64,000 nt of DNA from Nocardia takedensis NBRC 100417 (GTDB lineage: Bacteria; Actinomycetota; Actinomycetes; Mycobacteriales; Mycobacteriaceae): assembly GCF_000308695.1 (NCBI RefSeq), contig NZ_BAGG01000088.1:62001-126000 (forward strand), read 5' to 3'. Positions 1 through 9,370 of the stretch are shown piece by piece. Each line of letters begins with the position of its first letter. Position 1 is the first letter of the stretch. A model generated the notes under the pieces. The model searched no databases. It saw nothing but the letters and a program-made list of their open reading frames with translations, and was not told the origin of the DNA. A program made the translations under genes and the position numbers.

Positions 1-2
1 AT

Positions 3-344
3 CTGACGGCGAGCAGGCGGCCGCTGATCGGCCCCAATTTCCTGGCCTGGATGGAATTCCTGCAAGCGACCCTGGCCCGGGCCGGGCTGGCCGCGGACCA
101 AGTCGCCGCCGCCACCTGGGTCCTGTTCAGCCACGTCCAGGGCTCCGCCTCGAGCCAGTCGAATCTGCGCGCCTCGAGCGGTGAACTCGCGCAGGGCTAC
201 GAGCAGGTCCGCGAGCAGGCAGGCCGCTATCCGACGTTGAGCGGGCAGCGCTACATGCAGGACAACGACTGGGACGCCAACTTCCGGCGCGGCCTGGACT
301 ACATCCTGGACGGCATCGATCTACAACTGCGCCGACAGCAGTGA
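3..344 (+). CDS. TetR/AcrR-family transcriptional regulator, C-terminal part (5' end outside window)
   Basis: The reading frame is open from the first bases of the window and ends with TGA at 344, so the DNA-binding N-terminus lies upstream of the window. The visible ~113 residues are helical and resemble the ligand-binding C-terminal domain of tetracycline-repressor-type regulators (TetR_C), ending in YILDGIDLQLRRQQ. An internal ATG at 51 exists but is not a believable start because homology continues before it. It converges with the SARP regulator on the other strand and overlaps its 3' end by 24 bases. The ligand and targets cannot be told from this fragment. Confidence 0.72.
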   Translation: MTASRRPLIGPNFLAWMEFLQATLARAGLAADQVAAATWVLFSHVQGSASSQSNLRASSGELAQGYEQVREQAGRYPTLSGQRYMQDNDWDANFRRGLDYILDGIDLQLRRQQ

Positions 345-3300
345 GGACGAGTCCGGTTCGGCCCGGCCCGCCGTGGGCCGATCCCGGCGGCAGGTCGGCC
401 CGAGCAGGACGTCCAGGGCGGCGATGTCGACCGCGGCCAACCGACTCCTGATCTCCTCGACCACGGCCGCGGCCCGCCGCCGGTGCCGCGCCGCCGCCTC
501 GTGCCGCCCCAGCGCGGCCGCCAATTCACCCAACGCCTCGTCCTTGGGCCCGAAGACGAAGACCCCGGCGTCCAGACCGATCATCGCCGCCGGATGCCCG
601 CTGAGCCGGTCGTAGACCCGCGCGGCCTCGGCCAGGTCGTTGACCGCGATCGCCGCGCGGGCCCGGAACGCCAGCATCGGCGCGTCGAGCAGGTCGTCGC
701 GTTCCAGGCGGGTCGCGGCCAGCACGGCACGGCCTTGTTCGGGCTGACCCGCGTGGATCAGGGCCAAGGCGTAGGGGTGGGCCACGACCTCCGGCGCCTC
801 GCGATAGGCCAGTTCGAGATCATCGATCAGCTCGGACAGATCGTCACGGGCCCAGGCGATCACCAGCGCGCCGCACAGTTCGAGGAATTCCTTGTTCACG
901 TAGTCGGATTCGGACAGTCGCAGCTGGAAGGAGCGGTAGATCCGCTCCACCTCGCCCGCCCGGTCGCACAGCATCGCGATGGTGAACGAGAACGCGGTGA
1001 ACACCGTGAAGACCGGCCACACCTGCGCGCACCGCGCGTGCTCCAGCGCGGCCGTGGCGTGCCGGACGGCCGCCGCGATCTCGAGGCGGCCGAACTCCGC
1101 GCGGAAGCGCAGGTAGCGGGCCAGCGCCTGGTAGTGGGTCAGGCCCGCGTCATCGGCGACGCGCTCGAGGTCGGCGACCAGTTTGTCCTGGGAATCGGGT
1201 GCGGCGTTGTCGAAGGTGACATACGCCAAGGCATTCAGCGCGGCGCACACCAGGGCGGCCTCGCCGATGGTGTGGGCGATGTGCACCGCCTCGACGGCGG
1301 CCGCGCGGGCTCGCGCCGCGTCCACCCAGCGCGCCTCGAACGCCGTGGTGACCAGCAGGCCGATCCGCAGGGTGGTGGTGACCGACCCCTTGGCGATCGC
1401 GTGCTCGAGTAGCGCGAGCAACCGGGGCGAGGGCGGGCACCACGGCCTGCCCGCCCAGACGACCGGCGCGCGCCAGACCAGCGCGTAGGCCAGCAGGTGC
1501 GAGTCGCCGAGGTCCTCGGCGATGCGGATCGCCCGGTCGCGCTGGACGCGCGCGTCGCGGTGTTTGCCCGCGAAGGCCAGGGCGGTGGCGAACTTGCAGC
1601 GGGTGTGGGCGAGGGTGACGCGGTCCTCGCGGTGCGCGTGCCCGGAGTCGTGGCCCGCCAACTCGTGCAACTCGACCACCGCGCCCCACCAGTGCGCGGC
1701 GTCGGCGCGCAACCCGAGGTCCTCGAAATGTCTCGCCGCGGCGGTGACCGGGGCCAGGGCCCGTTCGGCCGTCTGCTGATTGGCGCCCAGCGCGGCGTGG
1801 CGGGCGCGGAATTCGACGCCGGAACTCTCCACCGCCTTCGGCGCCGCGTCGAGGTAGTCGTAGATCCGCCAGTGCACCCTGGCCCGGCGCAGAGAGGAGA
1901 TCCGCTGGTAGACAGCATCGCGGATGAGGGTGCGCGCGAAGCGGATACGCCCGCCGCGGCCGACGGAGATCAGCCCGGCGCGTTCGGCGGTGCCCACCGC
2001 GTCGAGGTGGTCGCGCTCGGTCTCGCCCGAGAGTTCGCGCAGGACTTCGGGATCGATCTCACCGCCCCAGACCGCGAAGTACTCGAGCACCCGCACCGCC
2101 TCGGTGGGTAGTCGCTCGATCTGCCGGGCCAGCACGTGGCCCACGGCCGAGGGCAGGGCGTCCAGCGACCGGTGCGCGGCCGCGGCCAGCGACAGTTCCC
2201 GGACGAACAGCGGGTTGCCGCCGGTCCGCTCGTGCAGTTCGCGCACCGCGGCCTCGCTCAGCGAGCGCAACCCGGCGCCTTGGGCGACCGCGCGCACCCC
2301 GTGCAAGGTCAGCCCGTCGAGTTCCAGGCGCGCCGCCGCCCGGCCCGCCAGTTCCGCCGAGGTGGCCCGCAGCGTGGAGGTGGCCTCCGAGGGGCGGTAG
2401 GTCACCACGATCAGCACCGGGGAATCGCCGAGCCAGCGCACCAACTGCCGCAGGATCTCGTGGGTGACCGCGTCGGCCCGGTGCAGATCCTCGAGCACGA
2501 TCACCAGCGGCGACCGCTCGACGATGTCGACGCAGAGGCCCGCCACCCGCATCGCCAACGCGAACGGATCGTCGATCAGCGCGACCGGCGGTCCGCCGAC
2601 CTTGTCGTGGCCCGCCAGTTCCGCGGCGATCTCGGTCCACACCCAGGCGGGCGGCGCGTGCGAGACGTCGGGGCAGTCGCCGAGCACGACGGTGGACCCG
2701 TCGCGGGACAGGTGGCGCGCGACCGAATGCACCAGCGTCGTCTTGCCTGCCCCCGCCTCCCCCGCCACCCAGGCCAGCGCGGGACCGCCCCTCCGGGTGG
2801 CCGCGGCGGCCGCCACCAACGCCGACCACTCCTCGCGGTAGTCGGTGCGCACGACGTCCTCGGCCTGTTCGGGCGGGGGCGGCGGATCGTCCTCGCCCCG
2901 CACGATCACCGGGGAATCCGGCAGCACCGCGCGCCGTGCGCCGTAGAACCAGTCGGTGGGACTGTCGAGGTCGGGGGAATGGTCGAGGATCTTGGTCTGT
3001 AGTTCGCGCAGCATCGCGCCGGGTTCGACGCCGAATTCCGCCCGCAGGTGCTCCTGCACCCGGCGGATGGTCTCCAGCGCGTCGAGTTGGCGGCCGAGTC
3101 GGTACTGCGCGAAGGCGAGCAGGCCCGCGCTGGTCTCGCGCTCCGGGCGGTCCAGGACCGCCTGGGTGAGCGCGGCGACCACCTCGATCGGCCGGTCCAG
3201 TTCCAGCGCCGACTGGGCGCGCTGTTCCAGGGCCGCCAAGCGCACCTCGACCAACCGCGCCGTCTCGGCCGAGGCCCAGGTGAATCCGACGAACGACTGG

Positions 3301-3737
3301 TACGGAGTGCCCGACCAGCAGTTCAGCGCCACGTCCAGGATCCGGCAGCGCTCGGCCGCGTCCGGCGCCTGCGGGGAATGGGTGAGGACCTCGTAGCTCT
3401 CCATGATCGCGTCGAAGCGCCAGGCGTCGACGTCGGAGGCGGGCAGGTTGATCGAATAGCCCGGCGCCTCGGAGAGGATGACGCTGCTCGGCGCGCGCGG
3501 CGCGCGCTCGGGTTCGAGGATCTTGCGCAGCGCCGAGATGTGCACCTGGAGTATCGAGGACGCCTTGGACGGCGGTTCCTCGCCCCACAGATCGGCGATC
3601 AGTCGGTCGACCGAGACCACCTGACCCGCCGACAGGATCAGTCTGCCGAGTACGGCCCGCCGCTGCGGCCCGCCGAGGAACACCGATTCGCCCCCCACGT
3701 TCACGCGCAACGGTCCGAGGACCTGAATGCTCGTCAT
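321..3737 (-). CDS. AfsR/SARP-type transcriptional activator with AAA ATPase and helical C-terminus
   Basis: Large regulator of 1138 residues. Residues 1-95 form an OmpR-like winged helix (starts MTSIQVLGPLRV). Residues ~100-245 are a bacterial transcriptional activation domain (BTAD), the SARP signature. A P-loop ATPase follows with Walker A GEAGAGKTT near residue 324 and a Walker B-like VIVLEDLH. The last ~500 residues are alanine-rich helical repeats, TPR-like. I chose the ATG at 3737 because a G-rich ribosome site (GGGGGG) lies five bases upstream; a longer frame to 3806 has no support. SARPs usually activate nearby antibiotic genes by binding heptamer repeats at promoters. Its position at the downstream end of the cluster makes it the likely pathway-specific activator. 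Confidence 0.85.
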   Translation of the reverse strand: MTSIQVLGPLRVNVGGESVFLGGPQRRAVLGRLILSAGQVVSVDRLIADLWGEEPPSKASSILQVHISALRKILEPERAPRAPSSVILSEAPGYSINLPASDVDAWRFDAIMESYEVLTHSPQAPDAAERCRILDVALNCWSGTPYQSFVGFTWASAETARLVEVRLAALEQRAQSALELDRPIEVVAALTQAVLDRPERETSAGLLAFAQYRLGRQLDALETIRRVQEHLRAEFGVEPGAMLRELQTKILDHSPDLDSPTDWFYGARRAVLPDSPVIVRGEDDPPPPPEQAEDVVRTDYREEWSALVAAAAATRRGGPALAWVAGEAGAGKTTLVHSVARHLSRDGSTVVLGDCPDVSHAPPAWVWTEIAAELAGHDKVGGPPVALIDDPFALAMRVAGLCVDIVERSPLVIVLEDLHRADAVTHEILRQLVRWLGDSPVLIVVTYRPSEATSTLRATSAELAGRAAARLELDGLTLHGVRAVAQGAGLRSLSEAAVRELHERTGGNPLFVRELSLAAAAHRSLDALPSAVGHVLARQIERLPTEAVRVLEYFAVWGGEIDPEVLRELSGETERDHLDAVGTAERAGLISVGRGGRIRFARTLIRDAVYQRISSLRRARVHWRIYDYLDAAPKAVESSGVEFRARHAALGANQQTAERALAPVTAAARHFEDLGLRADAAHWWGAVVELHELAGHDSGHAHREDRVTLAHTRCKFATALAFAGKHRDARVQRDRAIRIAEDLGDSHLLAYALVWRAPVVWAGRPWCPPSPRLLALLEHAIAKGSVTTTLRIGLLVTTAFEARWVDAARARAAAVEAVHIAHTIGEAALVCAALNALAYVTFDNAAPDSQDKLVADLERVADDAGLTHYQALARYLRFRAEFGRLEIAAAVRHATAALEHARCAQVWPVFTVFTAFSFTIAMLCDRAGEVERIYRSFQLRLSESDYVNKEFLELCGALVIAWARDDLSELIDDLELAYREAPEVVAHPYALALIHAGQPEQGRAVLAATRLERDDLLDAPMLAFRARAAIAVNDLAEAARVYDRLSGHPAAMIGLDAGVFVFGPKDEALGELAAALGRHEAAARHRRRAAAVVEEIRSRLAAVDIAALDVLLGPTCRRDRPTAGRAEPDSSSLLSAQL

Positions 3738-3835
3738 CACACCCCCCAGCTCACGTTCCACCACGCCCGGCTCTCGGGCGCTGCGCCCGGACCGCCGCCG
3801 CCACAACGCGATTCACCGAAGTCGTCGCGCGGGAT

Positions 3836-6800
3836 TCACGCGTGGGCGACCGGAACCGCGCCGGGAAGCTCCGGCGGTTCGAGTCCGAGTTCACGCAACG
3901 TCGCGCGATATCGGCGCACCGAGTCCAACTTCACCTGCTCATACCCCCGTACCATCTCGGCCGCGCCGACCGCGGCGAGGGCGGTCCGATAGGTCTTCTC
4001 GGTGAGATCACGATTCAGCATACTGACCATCCGGATGAAATGGTCTCGCAGAATTCGCTCCACGACACGCACCCGTCCGTAGCCGAAGGGGTCTAATATG
4101 GTGCCGCGCAATCGTTTCGAGGCGGCCAGTATCCGCAGCGCCCATGCCGCGCGCGGCCCGAGGCCGATCTTGTTCCGCATTCCCATGCTCCGCAGCAGCG
4201 GCGGGTGCAACCGGAAGACCGGCCGTCGCGCGTCCGGGACCTGGGCCGACAGGTGGTCGGCGAAGGCCGGGTCGGTCAGCAGGCGGGCCACTTCGTATTC
4301 GTCCTTGTAGGCCATGAACCGGAACAGGCCGCGCGCCACGGCGAGCGTGTAGTCGCCATTGTCGGTGATCGCGCGTTCGGCTTCCCACGCGCCGCGCACG
4401 ATTTCCACGTATTCCTCGGCCAGCGCGCGATTCTGGTAGGCGATCAGTTCCGCGGCCCGCCGAGCCACGACCGCGCGCACCGCGTCGGGGAAATCCGCGC
4501 GCGCGACCGCGTCGAGGGCAATTGTCGGCGCGGCGGGCGGGGACGGGTGGATCTCGTTCAGGGCCGCCGGATTCGCCGCGAGCGCCCGCCCCCAGCGGAA
4601 GGCGGCGATATTGCGGTCGACCGCGACGCCGTTGAGCGTGATCGCCCGCTCGACGGCCCACGCCGGTATCCCGAGCGCGCCGAGTTGGTGGGCCGCGCCG
4701 ACGAGCAGGAAATTGGCCTGGGTGGTCTCGCCGAACAGCGTCGACGACGCGGCGAGCGCGTCGAAGGATTCCACGCGCGCGCACCCGCCCGCCAAGCGGG
4801 ACAGCAGGTTCGGCGCGTCCGGGTGCTCGACGGTGATGTCGTGGATCATCTCGCCGGTGGGTGTGCGCCCGGTCGAGGCGATCGCGACGGTGCGGGTCGC
4901 CGACCCGTAGGTCAAGGTGGCGGCGTCCGCGGCGGTGAGCAGGTCGAAGGCCAGCAGGCAGTCGGCGCTGCCCGGGCCGAGGCGGTGGGCGGGTTCGGGG
5001 TCGGGGCCATAGCGCAGGTGCGAGACGACGGGTCCGGCCTTCTGACTGAGCCCGGTCTGGTCCAGCGTGGACACGTGCAGTCCGGCCAGCACGGCGGCCG
5101 TGGCCAGTACCTGGTCCACGGTCACGATCCCGGTGCCGCCCACCCCGGCCATCAGGACGTTGCGGGTGGCGTCCGCGTCGGCGAGGACCGGTGGCTCGGG
5201 GACCTCGGGCGGCGTCGGCGTCGGGCGCGGGGACCGTCGGTCACCGACCTCGACGGTCACGAAGGACGGGCAGTCGCCGTCCAGGCAGCTGTAGTCGAGG
5301 TTGCACGAGGTCTGGTCGATGCGGGTCTTGCGCCCGAATTCGGTGTCCACCGGTTGCACCGACAGGCAGTTGCTCTTGACCCCGCAGTCGCCGCACCCCT
5401 CGCACACCGCCTCGTTGATGACGACCCGGGTGCGCTTGTCCGGCAACCGACCTCGTTTGCGTTGACGGCGCGCGTTCGCGGCGCAGTGCTGGTCGTAGAT
5501 CAGCACCGTGACGCCGGGGATCTCGCGCAGGGCGCGCTGCGCCTCGTCCAGTCGGTCGCGCGACCACACGAGCGTACCGGGGGCCAGATCGGCGCGACGG
5601 TGCCTGCGCGGGTCCTCGGCGCACACGATGGTCCGCGCCACGCCCTCGTCGGCCAGTTTGCGGGTCAGCGCCGCGACGGTGAGCCCGCCCTCGGCCTCCT
5701 GCGCTCCCGTCATCGCCACGACTTCGTTGAACAGGATCTTGAAGGTGATGTTCACCCCCGCCGCCCGGCACGCCTGCACGGCCAACTGGCCGGAGTGGAA
5801 ATAGGTGCCGTCGCCGAGATTCTGGAAGATGTGCCCGACGTCGGTGAACGGGGACTGCCCGATCCACTGCGCGCCCTCACCGCCCATCTGGGTGAGCCCG
5901 ACCACGGCCATGTCGGCGCGGTCGGCCATCGCGACCATGGTGTGACAGCCGATGCCGCCGCAGGCCACCGACCCTTCGGGCACCCGGGTCGAGCGGTTGT
6001 GCGGGCAGCCGCTGCAGAAGAAGGCGGCGCGGCGGGTCGAGAGCGGCTCCAAGCTCAGCGGGGCCGGCAGCGGCCTGCGGAACTCCAAGTAGCCGTGCAG
6101 GAAACGGGCGAGCGTCCGGCGCACCCGCAGTACGGTCAACTCGCCGTCGGCGGGCACCAGCGCGCGCCCCGTCTCGTCGGACTTGCCCAGGATCAACGGG
6201 GCGTCGGCGGTCCCGTAGAGCAGGTCGCGGAGCTGGGATTCGAGGAAGGCCGCCTTCTCCTCCACGACCAGCACCATGTCCACGCCGCGGACGAATTCGC
6301 GCACCCGATCCGGGGAGAGCGGATGGACCAGACCGATCCGCAGCAGGCGGATACCCGCGCGCGTCAGGGCGTCGTCATCGATGTCCATGTCGCGCAACGC
6401 CTGTCGCACCACCGAGTAGGTCGCGCCGGTGGCCATGACGCCGATCCGGGCCCGCGGCGGGTCGACCTCGAGGACGTCCACGGCATTGGCCGCCGCGTAC
6501 GCGCGCACGACGCGGCGGCGGGGGCCGAGCAGATCGGCCTCGGCTTCCAGCGTCGCGGGACCGGCGGTCATCGGCCGCTGTCGATAGGTGAAAGTTCCCG
6601 CCCCGTGCGCGATCTCGGGGACGACCGGTTCGACCTCGGCGATCGAACCGTCCACCCGCCGGCCGCCGTCGGCCACGTCGGAGACGATCTTGAGGGCCAC
6701 GGGGCAACCGGACGCGCGGGAGAGGGCCAGTCCGTGGATGCCCAACCGCACGATGTCGGCGGCGTCGCGGGGTACCAGGACGGGGATGTGCAGGGCGGCC

Positions 6801-7312
6801 AGCGACCGTTCGCTGACCACGGGCAGACTCGACGACTTCGAGCCGGGATCGTCACCGACCAGCAGCAGCATCCCGCCGCGCGGATCGACGCCGTAGAGCG
6901 TGGCGTGGCGCAGGGCGTCGGTGGCGCGGTCCAGGCCGGGCCCCTTGCCGTACCAGACCCCGATCACGCCCTCGTGGGTGGCCGACCCCGTGCCGACCCC
7001 GATCTGGCTGCCCCACACCGCCGTGGCCGCCAACTCCTCGTTGAGCCCCGGACGGAAGACGATGTCGTTGTCGGCCAACACCTCCGGCATCCCCGCCAGC
7101 AGGGTGTCCACCCCACCCAGCGGCGAACCCTGGTAGCCGGAGACGAACGTCGCCGTGCGCCGACCGTGGCGGCGGTCGTGGGCGCGCAGTTCCACCAGCA
7201 GTCGCGCGACGGCCTGGACACCGGTGAGCAGCACGGGGCCCGAGCCGTGCCGGAAGCGGTCGGCGAGACGGTAGCCCTCGGCGGGCGCGGGGCGCAGCGC
7301 GATCTCGGTCAT
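3836..7312 (-). CDS. Indolepyruvate ferredoxin oxidoreductase-type 2-oxoacid oxidoreductase (fused subunits)
   Basis: A 1158-residue fusion of the alpha/beta-like thiamine-diphosphate part and the gamma-like part of aryl-2-oxoacid:ferredoxin oxidoreductases. Such enzymes decarboxylate an arylpyruvate to its acyl-CoA and pass electrons to ferredoxin. The N-terminal half carries the pyrimidine-binding region, and a cysteine motif CSGCPHNRSTR precedes the TPP-binding core. An iron-sulfur segment with CEGCGDCGVKSNC lies near residue 637, and the gamma domain begins near residue 717 (GVGGTGIVTVDQV). ATG 7312 has a GGGGG ribosome site eight bases upstream; a GTG at 7321 would overlap the isochorismatase stop as GTGA. 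It may feed an arylacetyl-CoA to the acylating enzymes of the cluster (inference). It could also be a catabolic gene caught at the cluster edge. Confidence 0.82.
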   Translation of the reverse strand: MTEIALRPAPAEGYRLADRFRHGSGPVLLTGVQAVARLLVELRAHDRRHGRRTATFVSGYQGSPLGGVDTLLAGMPEVLADNDIVFRPGLNEELAATAVWGSQIGVGTGSATHEGVIGVWYGKGPGLDRATDALRHATLYGVDPRGGMLLLVGDDPGSKSSSLPVVSERSLAALHIPVLVPRDAADIVRLGIHGLALSRASGCPVALKIVSDVADGGRRVDGSIAEVEPVVPEIAHGAGTFTYRQRPMTAGPATLEAEADLLGPRRRVVRAYAAANAVDVLEVDPPRARIGVMATGATYSVVRQALRDMDIDDDALTRAGIRLLRIGLVHPLSPDRVREFVRGVDMVLVVEEKAAFLESQLRDLLYGTADAPLILGKSDETGRALVPADGELTVLRVRRTLARFLHGYLEFRRPLPAPLSLEPLSTRRAAFFCSGCPHNRSTRVPEGSVACGGIGCHTMVAMADRADMAVVGLTQMGGEGAQWIGQSPFTDVGHIFQNLGDGTYFHSGQLAVQACRAAGVNITFKILFNEVVAMTGAQEAEGGLTVAALTRKLADEGVARTIVCAEDPRRHRRADLAPGTLVWSRDRLDEAQRALREIPGVTVLIYDQHCAANARRQRKRGRLPDKRTRVVINEAVCEGCGDCGVKSNCLSVQPVDTEFGRKTRIDQTSCNLDYSCLDGDCPSFVTVEVGDRRSPRPTPTPPEVPEPPVLADADATRNVLMAGVGGTGIVTVDQVLATAAVLAGLHVSTLDQTGLSQKAGPVVSHLRYGPDPEPAHRLGPGSADCLLAFDLLTAADAATLTYGSATRTVAIASTGRTPTGEMIHDITVEHPDAPNLLSRLAGGCARVESFDALAASSTLFGETTQANFLLVGAAHQLGALGIPAWAVERAITLNGVAVDRNIAAFRWGRALAANPAALNEIHPSPPAAPTIALDAVARADFPDAVRAVVARRAAELIAYQNRALAEEYVEIVRGAWEAERAITDNGDYTLAVARGLFRFMAYKDEYEVARLLTDPAFADHLSAQVPDARRPVFRLHPPLLRSMGMRNKIGLGPRAAWALRILAASKRLRGTILDPFGYGRVRVVERILRDHFIRMVSMLNRDLTEKTYRTALAAVGAAEMVRGYEQVKLDSVRRYRATLRELGLEPPELPGAVPVAHA

Positions 7313-7317
7313 CGTCG

Positions 7318-8007
7318 TCACCCCCGGCCACGGTCGGTGTCGCGCCCCGCGGCCGAAAGCGCCTCGCCCGCATCCAGATCGGCGAGCAGGTCGGCCGTGG
7401 ACTGCACGTAGGCGCAACGGCGCGCCGCGTAGTCGAGGGTCATCCGGTGGTCCTCCGCGGTGAAGTCGGCCACCGCGTCGGCGACCAGGAAGGGCTGGAT
7501 GTCGCGGGTGAAGGCGTCACACGCCGTCATCAGCACGCCGACGTGGGCGTAGACGCCGCACACGACGAGTTGGTCGCGACCGAGGCGGGCCATCCGCTCG
7601 GCCAGCACCGACCGGTGGAAAGCGCTGTAGCGCCATTTCGTGTACACGTCGTCGCCGGGGGCGGGCGCGAGTTCGGGGACGATCTCGCGATCGGATTCGT
7701 CGGTGGTCATCCCGTCGCCCCAGAAATCGCGCAGCAGTCCGCGTTGGAGCCGGTCCATTCCGCCGGGCTGCGCGGTGTAGCCGACCGGAATTCCACGCTC
7801 CGCGCACGCCGCGCGCAACGCGCGGATATTCGACACCAACTGCGCGCCCGGCGCGGCGGCGGAGTCCAACGGCCGCAGGAAATAGCGTTGCATGTCGTGG
7901 ACGAGCAGATAAGCGCGCTCCGGCCGCACGGTCCAGTCGGCCGCATTGTCGGGAATTCCGACCGGCATATCGTAGGAAATCCTGTCCGGAATATCGCCGA
8001 ACCTCAT
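7318..8007 (-). CDS. PhzD-type isochorismatase (2-amino-2-deoxyisochorismate hydrolase)
   Basis: 229 residues, the usual length of isochorismatase-fold hydrolases. PhzD cleaves the enolpyruvyl ether of 2-amino-2-deoxyisochorismate to give trans-2,3-dihydro-3-hydroxyanthranilate. The N-terminal catalytic aspartate is in LLVHDMQRYF and the lysine in DDVYTKWRYSAF. The segment GVYAHVGVLMT carries PhzD-type residues where cysteine hydrolases of the wider family have their nucleophile. ATG 8007 follows a purine-rich AAAGGGAAGA. It is the second gene of the terminal operon, just after the IS701-like gene and just before the oxidoreductase. Its substrate should come from the PhzE-like enzyme. A siderophore-type isochorismatase is the alternative, but no carrier domain or isochorismate synthase is present here. 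Confidence 0.85.
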   Translation of the reverse strand: MRFGDIPDRISYDMPVGIPDNAADWTVRPERAYLLVHDMQRYFLRPLDSAAAPGAQLVSNIRALRAACAERGIPVGYTAQPGGMDRLQRGLLRDFWGDGMTTDESDREIVPELAPAPGDDVYTKWRYSAFHRSVLAERMARLGRDQLVVCGVYAHVGVLMTACDAFTRDIQPFLVADAVADFTAEDHRMTLDYAARRCAYVQSTADLLADLDAGEALSAAGRDTDRGRG

Positions 8008-8059
8008 TCGTCTTCCCTTTCTCTGTGCTGGCTGTTCGGTCTGCGGAAATGCGCGACGG

Positions 8060-9214
8060 TCACACCGCCGGGCGGATCGGCCCCTTCGCGGCGCACGCGG
8101 AGCCCATGACCAGGGCGTGCGCGGCGCCGGCGAGGGTGACGTGGCGGTGCCAACCGCCGTAGGAGCGGCCGGAATAGTCGCGAAGGCCGACCTTCTCGGC
8201 CACCTCGGCGGCGTCGCGCGCCACCCGTCCCGCCGCGTGGGCGCAGCGCGCGACCTCGCCGATCCGGTGCGCGGGCAGGTCGGTCAGCCACAGTGTCCCG
8301 CCCGTCCCGGAACCGTCGGCGGGCAACTGCACCAGCAGCAGGTCGGCGGGCCGCTCCGGCGCCGAGGACGGGCGCGGGGTCAACCCCGCGCCGACCATCA
8401 CCACCCGGCCCGGCCGCGCGGCGCGCGCCAGATCCCGGCCGCGCCACGACATCCCGTGCAGGCTGCCGCGGGCGGCCTTGGCGATCTCGCCCGCCGCCAC
8501 CGGCGCGGCGCCGCGGTGACCGGTCAGCGTCGGGTCGGCCACGAACAGTCCCTGGTCGGGCGCTATCCGGGCCAATAGCGGCGTGCCGATCGCGCGCAGT
8601 CGACCGACGACGGCGGCGACGTCGAGTTCGCGTGCGTCGAAGACGACCGGACGGCGCGGCAACCGCCAGTCCTCGGTCGTCTCGGCGCACAGTTCGACCA
8701 CCTGGTCCTCGAGCGGACGCGGGCGGACCTCGGGCGGAATCGCCGCGGCGGCGCGGCGGTCGGCGTCGGCCAGCCAGGCCGCGGGCAGGTGGATCCGCCA
8801 GTTCAGCGGATAGGCGGCCCCGGCGGCCACCGACCAGACCCCCACCGCGCGTTGCACGTTGAGCACCCGGCCCTCGTCGCGGACGAAGCAGCGCTCCACG
8901 CCGACCGAGCGCCGCCCGGATTTCGGGATGGTCATCGTGTGCACCACGCAGACCTCCATCCCGTGGGTGTCGACGACGTGGCGGGCCAGGGTCCGCCGGA
9001 TCGGCCGCCAATCCCAGTCCGAGGCGCTGATGAAGTGGTGCAGACCCTGGTCGGTCGCGTCGCCGCCCACCGTGCGGGCGATGTTGCGCACCGATTTCCG
9101 GCCGTCGGTCTGCAACAGTCCTCGCAGATACTGCGCGGCGCGGGTCCGTTGATCCCGGCGCGGCAACGAGGAGAAGAGCAGATCACAGAGGTCGGTGAAT
9201 TCTCCGGCCGACAT
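8060..9214 (-). CDS. IS701-family transposase-like protein, degenerate catalytic site (probably domesticated)
   Basis: 384 residues with clear similarity to IS701-family DDE proteins: N-terminal QYLRGLLQTDGRKSVRNIA, then LHHFISASDWDW, and near the C-terminus DYSGRSYGGWHRHVTL. Where active members read like IDDTGFPKKG, this protein reads VHTMTIPKSG (about residues 89-98), so the first catalytic aspartates are gone. A later VFDARELD still keeps an aspartate. I saw no terminal inverted repeats or target duplication beside it. ATG 9214 has GGGGG four bases upstream; an ATG at 9229 is the alternative. Its 3' end lies 52 bases before the isochorismatase gene, so it looks like the first gene of that operon. 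It may have been recruited as a DNA-binding protein (inference). Confidence 0.75.
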   Translation of the reverse strand: MSAGEFTDLCDLLFSSLPRRDQRTRAAQYLRGLLQTDGRKSVRNIARTVGGDATDQGLHHFISASDWDWRPIRRTLARHVVDTHGMEVCVVHTMTIPKSGRRSVGVERCFVRDEGRVLNVQRAVGVWSVAAGAAYPLNWRIHLPAAWLADADRRAAAAIPPEVRPRPLEDQVVELCAETTEDWRLPRRPVVFDARELDVAAVVGRLRAIGTPLLARIAPDQGLFVADPTLTGHRGAAPVAAGEIAKAARGSLHGMSWRGRDLARAARPGRVVMVGAGLTPRPSSAPERPADLLLVQLPADGSGTGGTLWLTDLPAHRIGEVARCAHAAGRVARDAAEVAEKVGLRDYSGRSYGGWHRHVTLAGAAHALVMGSACAAKGPIRPAV

Positions 9215-9342
9215 AGAACCCCCACACATATCGGGTCACTCCGCAGTACCGGGCCGATCAGTCGAGCAGGCCTTGGATTGCTACTGCAGCACGATCATTC
9301 GATATTCTTCCCCATGCAACTTCATACCTACTTGTCGCCGAC

Positions 9343-9370
9343 TTAATACTGCCCGGCTATCACTTGTCAC
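9343..9370 (-). promoter_or_regulatory. Candidate promoter of the IS701-like/isochorismatase/oxidoreductase unit
   Basis: Read on the minus strand, GTGACA (9370-9365) and TATTAA (9348-9343) are separated by 16 bases and resemble a sigma-70 -35/-10 pair. The surrounding 80 bases are clearly more AT-rich than the cluster average. The leader to the ATG at 9214 would be about 120 bases. This is pattern matching only. Confidence 0.35.

Noticed and set aside
4205..7411. 1068-codon open frame on the plus strand opposite the 2-oxoacid oxidoreductase
   Set aside because: It is an antisense shadow caused by high GC: the minus-strand frame has full-length family motifs, while this one has low-complexity Gly/Arg/Val/His composition and no domain.
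8060..9214. Active insertion sequence
   Set aside because: Catalytic aspartates of the first DDE motif are missing and I could not find terminal inverted repeats or a target duplication at its ends.
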